Assembly (NCBI GenBank): GCA_022376925.1
Contig: JAIOJX010000006.1
Location: 58,551,394 to 58,615,393, forward strand
Direction of reading: 5' to 3'
DNA from: Tragulus kanchil
Taxonomy: Eukaryota > Chordata > Mammalia > Artiodactyla > Tragulidae
Length of the DNA: 64,000 nucleotides
Positions 1 through 9,085 of this stretch are shown here, piece by piece; within the stretch, counting starts at the first letter, position 1; each line of letters begins with the position of its first letter. The position numbers were made by a program, and so were the translations under genes. The notes under the pieces were generated by a model, which saw only the letters and a list, made by a program, of their open reading frames with translations, was not told where the DNA came from and did no database searches.

Positions 1-663
1 ATAGTGGCTATATCAGTTCACATTCTCACTCACAATGCAAGAGGGTTCCCTTTTCTCCACACCCCTTCCAGCATTTATTGCTTACAGACTTTTTGATGAT
101 AGCCATTCTGACTGGTGTAAGGTGATACCCAATTGTAGTTTTGCATTTCTCTAACAATGAGTGATGTTGAGCATCTTTTCATGTGTTTGTTGGGTATCTG
201 TATGTCTTCTCTGGAGACGTGTCAGTTTAGGTCTCTTTCCTACTTTTTGATTGGGTTGTTCTTTTTTTTTTCTTTTTTTGGTGTTGAGTTGTCTGAGTTG
301 CTTATATATTTTCGAAATGAATTCTTCCTTGGTTTTTTTCATTTGCTATTATTTTCTCCCATTCTGAAAGTTCTATTTTCACCTTGTTTATGATTTCTTT
401 TGCCTTTTCAGCTTCATTATGTCCCACTTGTCTATGTTTATTTTAATTTCCATTACTCTAAGAGGTGGGTCATAGAAGATCTTGCTTTGATTTATGTCAC
501 TGAGTGTTCTGCCTAAGTTTTCCTCTAAGAGTTTTAAGGTCTCTGGCCTTATATTTACGTCTTTAATCCATTTTGAGTTTATCATTCTGCATGGTGTTAG
601 GTAGAGTTCCAGCTTCATTCTTTTACATGTAGCTGTCCAGTTTTCCCAGCACCAATTATGAAG
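1..663 (-). mobile_element. L1 ORF2 3' fragment (minus strand)
   Basis: Reading the minus strand gives L1 ORF2 C-terminal sequence. The open stretch at 388-681 contains WCWENWTATCKRMKLE and INSKWIKDVNIRPETLKLLEEN, which are typical of the part of ORF2p beyond the reverse transcriptase. Towards position 1 the fragment runs into the Cys-rich end of ORF2 (the complement of the segment around 'PVRMAI'). Stops and frameshifts show it is dead. It is interrupted at 664 by a Bov-tA SINE. Most of it is repeated at 1193-1755 (see the duplication entry). Confidence 0.85.
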
Positions 664-779
664 TACTGGAGTGGGTGGCATTTCCTTCTCTAGGGCATCT
701 TCCTGACCTAGGAATCAAATCTGAATCTCCTGCATTGCAGGCAAATTTTTTACCATCTGAACTACTCATGGAGGCCTCA
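664..779 (-). mobile_element. Bov-tA SINE fragment
   Basis: Complement of the Bov-tA tRNA-like head and central part: the phrases tactggagtggg, cttcctgacctaggaatc and cctgcattgcaggc are diagnostic. It is truncated and diverged. It sits between L1 pieces of opposite orientation. A second copy at 1756-1871 belongs to tandem duplication 1. Confidence 0.8.
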
Positions 780-780
780 A

Positions 781-967
781 TGTATAAGACAAATATTAGC
801 AACTATAAAAGGGGAAATTGACAATAACACAATAATAGTGGGGCATTTTAACAACCAACTCACACCAATGGACAGATCATCCAGACAGAAAATTGTTAAG
901 GAGACAGAAGCTTTAAATGTATATTGGATCATATGGTTCTAATTGATATTTATAGGACACTTCATTT
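781..967 (+). mobile_element. L1 ORF2 endonuclease-domain fragment
   Basis: Plus-strand translation resembles the L1 endonuclease segment around [15 protein letters not shown] and the following DLIDIYRTFH, with the catalytic Asp-Phe-Asn degenerated to GHFNNQ. Its orientation is opposite to the L1 piece at 1-663, so the pair may come from one inverted L1 insertion or from two insertions. Repeated at 1873-2059 by duplication 1. Confidence 0.7.
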
Positions 968-1192
968 AAAAATTTTGTAATTTGTATTATGGAAATTATA
1001 GTCATCAGCTAAACAAATACATTGAGCTCTATGCTGTGTACTAGAAGACGTGCTGACAGCAGATGAAGTCAATAATAAGTAGCAGAAATTGGCCTATAAT
1101 TAATTGCAAAGTGTGTGCTGAAATTTTAAGAAGGACAAATTTGTCCATTTCGGAAATAAGCAATGGGTAATATTTACTGATTTTGGTTGATT

Positions 1193-2059
1193 AGCCATTC
1201 TGACTGGTGTGAGGTGATACCCAATTGTAGTTTTGCATTTCTCTAACAATGAGTGATGTTGAGCATCTTTTCATGTGTTTGTTGGGTATCTGTATGTCTT
1301 CTCTGGAGACGTGTCAGTTTAGGTCTCTTTCCTACTTTTTGATTGGGTTGTTCTTTTTTTTTTCTTTTTTGGGTGTTGAGTTGTCTGAGTTGCTTATATA
1401 TTTTCGAAATGAATTCTTCCTTGGTTTTTTTCATTTGCTATTATTTTCTCCCATTCTGAAAGTTCTATTTTCACCTTGTTTATGATTTCTTTTGCCTTTT
1501 CAGCTTCATTATGTCCCACTTGTCTATGTTTATTTTAATTTCCATTACTCTAAGAGGTGGGTCATAGAAGATCTTGCTTTGATTTATGTCACTGAGTGTT
1601 CTGCCTAAGTTTTCCTCTAAGAGTTTTAAGGTCTCTGGCCTTATATTTACGTCTTTAATCCATTTTGAGTTTATCATTCTGCATGGTGTTAGGTAGAGTT
1701 CCAGCTTCATTCTTTTACATGTAGCTGTCCAGTTTTCCCAGCACCAATTATGAAGTACTGGAGTGGGTGGCATTTCCTTCTCTAGGGCATCTTCCTGACC
1801 TAGGAATCAAATCTGAATCTCCTGCATTGCAGGCAAATTTTTTACCATCTGAACTACTCATGGAGGCCTCAATGTATAAGACAAATATTAGCAACTATAA
1901 AAGGGGAAATTGACAATAACACAATAATAGTGGGGCATTTTAACAACCAACTCACACCAATGGACAGATCATCCAGACAGAAAATTGTTAAGGAGACAGA
2001 AGCTTTAAATGTATATTGGATCATATGGTTCTAATTGATATTTATAGGACACTTCATTT
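1193..2059. mobile_element. Second copy of the L1(-)/Bov-tA(-)/L1(+) block
   Basis: Offset 1092 copy of positions 101-967: L1 minus at 1193-1755, Bov-tA minus at 1756-1871, L1 endonuclease fragment plus at 1873-2059. Differences from copy 1 are minimal, for example one T to G change beside the poly-T at about 1370. Probably not a separate genomic locus. Confidence 0.85.
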
Positions 2060-2472
2060 AAAAATTTTGTAATTTGTATTATGGAAATTATAGTCATCAG
2101 CTAAACAAATACATTGAGCTCTATGCTGTGTACTAGAAGACGTGCTGACAGCAGATGAAGTCAATAATAAGTAGCAGAAATTGGCCTATAATTAATTGCA
2201 AAGCGTGTGGTACTGATTACAATTTCTAAGAAGGACTGATGAGTAAGATGTAAAGGAATCCACCATGGTTTCCAAAAGGTGACATAATTAAGCTTATTTA
2301 AGCAATGGGTAATATTTACTCAGACAACAAGGATAAAGTATGAATTAGATTGGAAGGATGTTGGAGACCTGACTAACTAGAATGATTTTAGAGTGAAATT
2401 GGGGAATTAATTTTAATTTGGTGATGGTATTCTAAGAAAAATACAGAAGCTTACAGTGTTAAATTAAGAGTT
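2060..2472. other. No recognised feature
   Basis: AT-rich sequence without a repeat family or open frame that I recognise. The first 150 bases belong to copy 2 of duplication 1. The phrase taagcaatgggtaatattt at about 2299 recurs in garbled form at 1157-1176, inside the junction of that duplication. Confidence 0.5.
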
Positions 2473-2487
2473 AGAATGTAACCATAG

Positions 2488-2824
2488 GGGCTTCCCCTGG
2501 TGGTCCAGTAGATAAGGACACCGCCTTGCAGGGCAAGGGGCGCCGGTTCGATCCCTGGCCTGGAAAGATCCCACGTGCTGCAGAGCGGCTGGACCGATAT
2601 GTCCAATCACCTAGCCGGAGCTCTGGAGCACACGCGCCCAGAGCCAGCGCTCTGCGATGACAGAGGCCACCATGATGGGAGGCCCACAGGAGCCAAAGAA
2701 CAAAGACGGATAAAAAATAGAGAAATGGAAGACCAATGGAAGTGGCCCGCCCGCTCCCCTCCGTCCCCAACCCAACCCCCGCCCAAAATAAATAAATAAA
2801 TAAATAAATCTTTTAAAAAAAAAA
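2488..2824 (+). mobile_element. Young tRNA-Glu-derived (CHR-like) SINE, copy 1
   Basis: Full-length SINE. The head resembles tRNA-Glu, with an A-box-like stretch at tggtccagtagataagg and a B-box at ggttcgatccc. A GC-rich body contains 'ccagagccagcgctctgcg', followed by a C-rich stretch and an (AAAT)n/poly-A tail. A perfect 15-bp TSD (agaatgtaaccatag) lies at 2473-2487 and 2825-2839, so insertion is recent. CpGs are still abundant, which also argues for youth. The element carries no protein gene; open frames across it are incidental. Confidence 0.92.
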
Positions 2825-2931
2825 AGAATGTAACCATAGATCCCCAAATCTTACTATATAATCAAGTTACCTGATTATTCATGTTTGTAGAACCAAAGTA
2901 GTTTAATTTTTCCTTGTTGCATAATTGACCT

Positions 2932-3098
2932 GCCAAGTGGTTCTGCTGGTAAAGAACCCACTAATGGAGGAGACATGAAATGTGAGTTTGATTCCAGGGT
3001 CAGGAAGATCACCTGGCCAGAGAAGTCTGGAGGGCTGTAGTCCATACGATTGCAAAGAATTAAACATGACTAAAGGTACTTAGCACACACAAATACCA
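2932..3098 (+). mobile_element. Bov-tA SINE, old copy
   Basis: Recognised by ttctgctggtaaagaaccca, the 'ttccagggtcaggaagatc' block and the tail 'ggctgtagtccata...gattgcaaagaatt...aacatgact'. Diverged and internally shortened. Confidence 0.8.
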
Positions 3099-3344
3099 TA
3101 ATCATCTTCTAAAGGTGCATACAACCCATTAAGCCTTCATTCTATAACTGTGCTTGACAATGAGCTTTATTTATTTCTTTTATGTCATCTAAACACATTT
3201 ATTAAAGTACTTCTCATATGTCATTGCTTCTAATGTAGTGCCTTCTGGATAGTTTCTGATTTATTTGGGCTTCTTTCTTCTCATTAATAAAAATATTAAT
3301 AAGATATTAAAGTTTGCATTCTATGGAAAAGAAAGATAATTGAT
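3099..3344. other. No recognised feature
   Basis: AT-rich single-copy-looking sequence between two SINEs. No open frame or motif of note. Confidence 0.5.
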
Positions 3345-3581
3345 AAACTTTCTTGAGGGCTTCCCTGGTGGTCCAGTGGGTAAGGACACCGCCTTGCAGT
3401 GCAAGGGGCGCCGGTTCAATCCCTGGCCTGGGAAGATCCCACGTGCCACGGAGCGGCTGAACTGATGTGTCCAATTACCTAGCCGGAGCTCTGGCGTGCT
3501 TGCGTCCAGAGCCTGTGCTCTGCAACAACAGAGGCCACCACGATGGTAGGCCCACATGGGCCAAAGAACAAAGATGCATGA

Positions 3582-4104
3582 TGCGGGGAGCTGCCCTGTT
3601 TCAAGGGGTTTCTTTTGAGGAAACATAGCTCTGGGAGCTGCCCTGGAAACAGGGGCTGATAACAGCATAGCTCTCTGTCCCGCCACCCCAGGTATTGTGA
3701 AGACATTCCTGAGCTATCTAAAGGACACCTGGAGCCTCAGTACAGATAAAAAGGGCTTGAGGGGCATTATGCCCCGGAACCATTGTAATCTGAAGAACTT
3801 TGAATATGTTAATGACTTACAGGAGGTAATACCTAGTTAATGGCCTGTCTTAGGGAGAGGATGCTAGGTCTGAGAAACCTGGCCTAAAGCATGTATACAC
3901 TACTGTTTGCTGTGTGTTATCTGATTTTGAGAAGTATAAAATGTATGAGCGAATTCAATAAACTTGTCAGCAACTTGTCAGCAACCTGTAGAGTTGTCTG
4001 CCTTCTTGCTGTCCCTCTCAACCCCATCTTTTCTGTCCTTCTTTCTTTTCTTAGCCTATCTGCCCCTCTCTTCAGGATCTGTTCGACTGCCGGCTGGCCC
4101 GGCA
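3582..4104 (+). mobile_element. Solo LTR, class II-like (6-bp TSD)
   Basis: A 523-bp element beginning TGCGGGG and ending CCCGGCA, flanked by GCATGA (3576-3581) and GCATGC (4105-4110), that is a 6-bp TSD with one mismatch. The promoter-like TATAAAA is at 3935-3941 and the polyadenylation signal AATAAA at 3957-3962, only 22 bp apart, implying a very short R region as in betaretrovirus-type LTRs. It carries no coding region. An imperfect internal repeat (ggagctgccctg, at about 3587 and 3640) is visible in U3. Confidence 0.82.
3935..3962 (+). promoter_or_regulatory. LTR core promoter and poly(A) signal
   Basis: TATAAAA at 3935-3941 followed by AATAAA at 3957-3962 in the solo LTR 3582-4104. Functional status is unknown. 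Confidence 0.6.
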
Positions 4105-4216
4105 GCATGCAAATAGACAAATGAAAGACCAACAGAAGTAGCCCGCCTGCTCCCCTCCCTCCTCATCCCCCCCAAAATAAATAAATAAATCTTTAAAAAA
4201 AAAAAAACTTTTTTGA

Positions 4217-5418
4217 ACGTTTTATAAGGAAATCATCAGTAGCTATGAATGCATTAATCTATTACTTAGTGTAAGTTTGGTACAACCAGTTAAAAATGTT
4301 CAGAGGAAAATAAATTCTACTTCAGTTATTTACAGTCACTTTATTTTATAAAGAAGATACTTCTTTCTTATTTTGTAAGTTTGCCATGTGTTTATATTAA
4401 CATAAACACCTATTTGTCTTCTCTTGTACCTCACAGGATATGGAAGAATCAGAAGACTGATGAAAATTACCATACAGAGGAGACTTGTTGAAGGTAAATT
4501 AAGAAATGACCCTACATTTATCAAATATTGAAAATTTTTTACTACAGTGAACACTGATACTCATGAGACTAGTTAGAGTAGAGATAAATGCTTTAAAAGG
4601 CCAGCTAATAGTTTCCAGAGTTCACTTCTTTTCTCTAACATATATAACTTAAAAAATAACTTAAAATATTTATATATTTTATAAAATGTATACATAAATA
4701 TATGTATACCATAATAAATATATTTATATATTTACTTAAATATAATATTAAATATAATTTAATTTAATTGTGTATATTATAATAAATTAATATATGAATA
4801 TGTTATATTTATGATATCTAAAGTCATATGCAAAATAATTATATATAAACTAAATCACAGTTCTGTCATACTTTAGTGGATTTAGAAAGAAAGTAACAGG
4901 TTTAAGTTTTAATCAACAGAAAATATCCCAATATATGAATGCATGCTAGAAAGAGCAAAATTTTGGATAATCTTGCTGAACAGTGTACTGCATTTGATTT
5001 TAGATTAATGGATTAATTGGATGAAATCAATGAAAATATTGAATTTTATCCTGGGGAACAAGCTGCACAGGAAACAGAGTATTTGGCTAAAGATAAAGTT
5101 ATAATTGAAGCAACTGATATAAATGTCCTTTAAAATGATACAACTCATTAACAAAACGCTATGTCTAAACTAAAGCTTAGAACGATGATTAAAATGGGTT
5201 TCACTGCAAGCAACGTAATGTTAGTTTTTCTTGCATGGACTCACTGTTGAAATGGCATTTGACATCTGCTGAATCTTACTTTCTTTAACCACCAAAAGAG
5301 ATGTAAATGTTTGTATTAGGAAAGACCAGTTAATTTATGCTACTTATAACAAAATAATCCTAGTTATGTTGCATATGAAGACATAACAAGCATTGATACT
5401 CTAGCACATGCTGATTTT
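4217..5418. other. AT-rich sequence, no gene recognised
   Basis: Strongly AT-rich. Positions 4630-4860 are low-complexity TATAAAT-like sequence. A 38-codon open stretch at 5017-5130 was considered and rejected as a gene. No recognised repeat family. Confidence 0.5.

Positions 5419-5458
<40 letters not shown>
5419..5458. repeat. (TA)n microsatellite
   Basis: About 20 uninterrupted TA units immediately next to the tail of the minus-strand SINE that follows. Confidence 0.9.
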
Positions 5459-5461
<3 letters not shown>

Positions 5462-5770
5462 ATTTATTTATTTTGGGCGGGGGTCGGGTTGGGGAGGGAG
5501 GGGAGTGGGTGGGCCACTTCTATTGGTCTTTCATTTCTCTATTTTCATCCGTCTTTGTTCTTTGGCTCCTGTGGTCCTCCCATCGCGGTGGCCTCTGTCG
5601 TTTCAGAGCGCCGGCTCTGGGCGCATGCGCTCCAGAGCTCCGGCTCAGTAATTGGGCACATGGGTCCAGCCGCTCCGCGGCACGTGGGATCTTCCCAGGC
5701 CAGGGGTCGAACTGGCGCCCCTTGCACTGCAAGGCGGTGTCCTTACACACTAGGCCACGAGGGGAAGCCC
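5459..5770 (-). mobile_element. Young CHR-like SINE, copy 3
   Basis: Complement of the same SINE: the tail side (ttatttattttgggcggggg) comes first and the tRNA-like head (ctaggccacgaggggaagccc) last. Near full length and CpG-rich. A clear TSD is hard to define because of the adjoining TA repeat. Confidence 0.9.
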
Positions 5771-5810
5771 TTTTTCTATATTTTTTTTTCAGACAATCTT
5801 CCTGAGTTAT

Positions 5811-6255
5811 TGTAACAATTTTAATTGGTCTCCCTTCTTAATGCTTACCCTCATCCAATATGAATTCACTGCAGAGTGAGCTTTTACTCTATTTTTAAAA
5901 CTCCTAAATACCTTCCTATCATCCTTAGAATAAAGTGTAAACTCCTTTGAGCATGATCTTACATTGCCTAACTGTAACTTTTCAGCTTGTGTCTCTTACC
6001 TTCTAAACACTCACATCCTCTCCTCACACATTCACACTCTGGTTCCTTTCACAATAAACATCCTTCAGCATCCTGTACATGAATTCTCTCCTACTAATTT
6101 TTCAGAGGAAGCAGGGCATGAAAATCCTTGCAAGCCATCTCATTTATCTGTGTATGTGACAGCATTCTGTTTGTACCATATCTGTACATTTGACATAGTA
6201 TTGAATAATAATTACTTGTTTAATTTCTTCTATACCTCTAGACTAGAGTTCTTAA
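5811..6255. mobile_element. Ancient L2 LINE remnant
   Basis: Matches the L2 pattern from memory of the family: 'aattggtctcccttctt...', 'agaataaagtgtaaactcct', 'catcctctcctcacacattc', 'gactagagttcttaa'. Highly diverged, no open frame. Orientation not assigned. Confidence 0.55.
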
Positions 6256-6272
6256 CAAATTTTGGTATCATG

Positions 6273-6850
6273 TGTGGGGCTCTGAATTGAAAGAGGACCG
6301 TTGCAAGCATAAAGAAGCTTAAGCACATGTTTGCAGTTTGGAGCTAAGATGGCGCCTACAGGAAGGGGTGTGGGAGTGAAAAGAAGCTTAAGCACATTGT
6401 TTCAGCTTGGAGCTAAGATGGCGCCTACAGGAAGGGACGTGGGAATGAAGGGAAGCTTAAATGCATTGTTTAAAGAAGCTTAAGCACATGTTTGCAGCTA
6501 AGATGGCACCTACAGGAAGAGACAGGGCGTGATCTAAATTGTTAATTGATGGTCAAAATTTCTGATTGATTCCCTTGGTTTCCACGCTCATGAATGATTG
6601 CTTGGCCTTTAGCTTGATTGGTGTAATCTATAGGAAGTCCCGTGCAAAACCCCCTTCACTTGTCTATAAAAGCTGTAGATCTACATCAATAAACCAGAAC
6701 TACTTCGATGGAACCCCTGTCGCGTCTGATTGTCCTCTGCCTGAGCCAGGGGGCTGCGGGGCAGACAGTCAAGATTTGCCTTTCTCCAAGATCTCCTGGG
6801 TCAGCCAGGGGCAATCCCGCTGCCTTCCCTTTCTGCGGAAGGTCCCCGCA
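6273..6850 (+). mobile_element. Solo LTR with U3 repeats (class II-like)
   Basis: Begins TGTGGGGC and ends CCCCGCA (578 bp), flanked by TCATG at 6268-6272 and 6851-6855. U3 holds three tandem units starting 'agaagcttaagcacat', each with a YY1-like motif (AAGATGGCGCC at 6346 and 6415, AAGATGGCACC at 6500). TATAAAA at 6665-6671 and AATAAA at 6688-6693 are 23 bp apart. The U5 start 'tgtcgcgtctgattgtc' is shared with the LTR at 35020. The 3' part is copied at 7690-7938 by duplication 2. Confidence 0.85.
6306..6525 (+). promoter_or_regulatory. U3 tandem repeat array with YY1-like sites
   Basis: Three imperfect units spaced 69 and 85 bp, each 'agcttaagcacat.gttt.cag...gctaagatggc[ga]cctacagg'. The AAGATGGCGCC core fits the YY1 consensus. 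Array repeats in U3 are typical of LTR enhancers. Activity is inferred, not shown. Confidence 0.55.
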
Positions 6851-6855
6851 TCATG

Positions 6856-7651
6856 AATCTATTTAGTATTCTGGTAAGGTCTATTAATTCCCTTCTCAGA
6901 ATAATGTTTTTAAAGGCATAGATTACTCAGGATAACAAGAGAACTGGTTATACTGAAATACAATTTTAAGACATTAAAATTAAATTGATTGTATACTATT
7001 ATTCTTCCTTTTTAACTATTGCATTAAGTAATAAAACCTAGTGCCAAGTCAGTAGCAAAGAATTTAAAAATCATGATGAACAAAATTGTATTTTAGATGC
7101 CTGCAATGCTGAAAGGTATTATCTGTGATTTTTAATGGTGACAGAGTCAGAGTTACTACTGATATACATCTATGATCTCTGGCCGATTTTAATAATTAAG
7201 CATAATACTAATTTTCAGTTATAGGTATTGAAAAACAAAGATGTCATTTCTTCCCCATACATAAGGGAATAGCCTGGTATACTTACAAGTGGTAGAAAGG
7301 AAAGATACACAACCAAGAAGGATTTTATTTAAGAAAGCTACCTGACAAGGCTTCCATTCAGGCTTGAAGGAGAGATCAAAAGTTCTACAGGCTCGCAAGG
7401 AACTCAGCATCATGAAACCAGTTTTACAGGAAATGTTGAAAGGCCTTTTCTTAATAGAAAATGAAAAGCCACAACTAGAAATATCAAATGGATGAAAGGA
7501 AAGATCTTAATGACTAAGGCAAGTATATAGTGAAGTTAATATATCAACCATACATAGAGCTAGTAGGAATGTTAAAAGACCAAAGTAGTAATATCTATAT
7601 CCACAGTAAGTAATTAATGAATACACAAAGCAAAGGTATGTAAAATATTAG
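6856..7651. other. Unique AT-rich sequence (copied at 7944-8739)
   Basis: No recognised family. Incidental minus-strand open frame at 7219-7413 (copied at 8307-8501) lacks any family signature. Confidence 0.5.
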
Positions 7652-7689
7652 TAATTAATGAATACACAAAGCAATAGTCATGAATGAGC

Positions 7690-7938
7690 TTGGCCTTTAG
7701 CTTGATTGGTGTAATCTATAGGAAGTCCCGTGCAAAACCCCCTTCACTTGTCTATAAAAGCTGTAGATCTACATCAATAAACCAGAACTACTTCGATGGA
7801 ACCCCTGTCGCGTCTGATTGTCCTCTGCCTGAGCCAGGGGGCTGCGGGGCAGACAGTCAAGATTTGCCTTTCTCCAAGATCTCCTGGGTCAGCCAGGGGC
7901 AATCCCGCTGCCTTCCCTTTCTGCGGAAGGTCCCCGCA
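7690..7938 (+). mobile_element. Partial second copy of LTR 6273-6850
   Basis: Duplicate of 6602-6850, including TATAAAA and AATAAA, produced by duplication 2. It lacks the U3 repeats, so it is not an independent insertion. Confidence 0.88.
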
Positions 7939-8849
7939 TCATGAATCTATTTAGTATTCTGGTAAGGTCTATTAATTCCCTTCTCAGAATAATGTTTTTA
8001 AAGGCATAGATTACTCAGGATAACAAGAGAACTGGTTATACTGAAATACAATTTTAAGACATTAAAATTAAATTGATTGTATACTATTATTCTTCCTTTT
8101 TAACTATTGCATTAAGTAATAAAACCTAGTGCCAAGTCAGTAGCAAAGAATTTAAAAATCATGATGAACAAAATTGTATTTTAGATGCCTGCAATGCTGA
8201 AAGGTATTATCTGTGATTTTTAATGGTGACAGAGTCAGAGTTACTACTGATATACATCTATGATCTCTGGCCGATTTTAATAATTAAGCATAATACTAAT
8301 TTTCAGTTATAGGTATTGAAAAACAAAGATGTCATTTCTTCCCCATACATAAGGGAATAGCCTGGTATACTTACAAGTGGTAGAAAGGAAAGATACACAA
8401 CCAAGAAGGATTTTATTTAAGAAAGCTACCTGACAAGGCTTCCATTCAGGCTTGAAGGAGAGATCAAAAGTTCTACAGGCTCGCAAGGAACTCAGCATCA
8501 TGAAACCAGTTTTACAGGAAATGTTGAAAGGCCTTTTCTTAATAGAAAATGAAAAGCCACAACTAGAAATATCAAATGGATGAAAGGAAAGATCTTAATG
8601 ACTAAGGCAAGTATATAGTGAAGTTAATATATCAACCATACATAGAGCTAGTAGGAATGTTAAAAGACCAAAGTAGTAATATCTATATCCACAGTAAGTA
8701 ATTAATGAATACACAAAGCAAAGGTATGTAAAATATTATGTCATGATAGTATATGGGGGTGGACTGCTAAAATTCATTTGAACTTAGAACAGCAGCTTAA
8801 AATATCCATGTATGCCATAGATGCTATATATAGCCCTCATGATAACCAC

Positions 8850-9085
8850 TCCAATACTGGACACCTGATGCAAAGAGCTCACTCAATGGAAAAGACCTTG
8901 ATGCTGGAAAAGACTGAAGGAAAGAGAAGAGGGTGACAGAGAATGAGATAGTTGGTTGGCATCATGACTCAATGGACATGAGTCTGAGCAAACTTCAGGA
9001 GATGATAAAGGACAGAGAATCCTCGTGTGCTTCAGTTCATGGAGTTGCAAAGAGTTGGACACAACTTAGCTATTGAACAACAACA
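8850..9085 (+). mobile_element. BovB LINE 3' end
   Basis: Recognised by 'aagagctcactcaatggaaa', 'agaatgagatagttggttgg', 'gactcaatggacatgagtct' and 'tgcaaagagttggacacaact', the 3' terminal part of BovB/Bov-A. Diverged and 5'-truncated. Ends in an (AAC/AAT) simple tail. Confidence 0.85.

Larger units (their letters stand above)
95..2207. repeat. Direct tandem duplication 1 (unit about 1.09 kb)
   Basis: The segment from about 101 to 1113 recurs at 1193-2205 with a constant offset of 1092 bases and almost no differences. The unit includes parts of two L1 fragments and a whole Bov-tA piece, so it does not follow any repeat boundary. The spacer 1114-1192 is a shortened, error-filled version of what follows copy 2 (2206-2330) joined to a version of what precedes copy 1. 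I read this as an unmerged assembly overlap rather than a biological duplication. Confidence 0.9.
3357..4204 (+). mobile_element. Young CHR-like SINE, copy 2, split by an LTR
   Basis: The SINE head (3357-3581) and its C-rich/A-rich tail (4105-4204) are separated by a solo LTR. An imperfect 12-bp TSD (aaactttcttga at 3345-3356, aaacttttttga at 4205-4216) brackets the whole composite, confirming that the two halves are one SINE. The LTR is therefore younger than this SINE. Confidence 0.9.
6590..8739. repeat. Direct tandem duplication 2 (unit about 1.07 kb)
   Basis: Positions 6602-7651 recur at 7690-8739 with offset 1088. The unit begins inside the LTR and ends in unique sequence. The spacer (7652-7689) repeats 'gtaattaatgaatacacaaa' and then 'catgaatgagc', a damaged form of the sequence that precedes copy 1 (catgaatgattgc). 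The same artefact pattern as the other fourteen duplications. Confidence 0.9.

Noticed and set aside
2490..2565. Possible tRNA-Glu gene in the SINE heads.
   Set aside because: A and B boxes are present but the cloverleaf is not maintained and the sequence continues into the SINE body with A tail and TSDs. It is a tRNA-derived SINE.
2471..2847. Several overlapping open frames across SINE copies, here and at 5408-5815, 36872-37168, 52415-52820 and 63208-63620.
   Set aside because: All are readings of the GC-rich CHR-like SINE in different frames; the same peptide phrases recur at every copy. Not genes.
5017..5130. 38-codon open stretch rich in Glu, beginning LDEINENIEFYPGEQ.
   Set aside because: Short, no ATG at the start, stop codon directly upstream and no recognised homologue. 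Could be a pseudogene scrap, but support is too weak.
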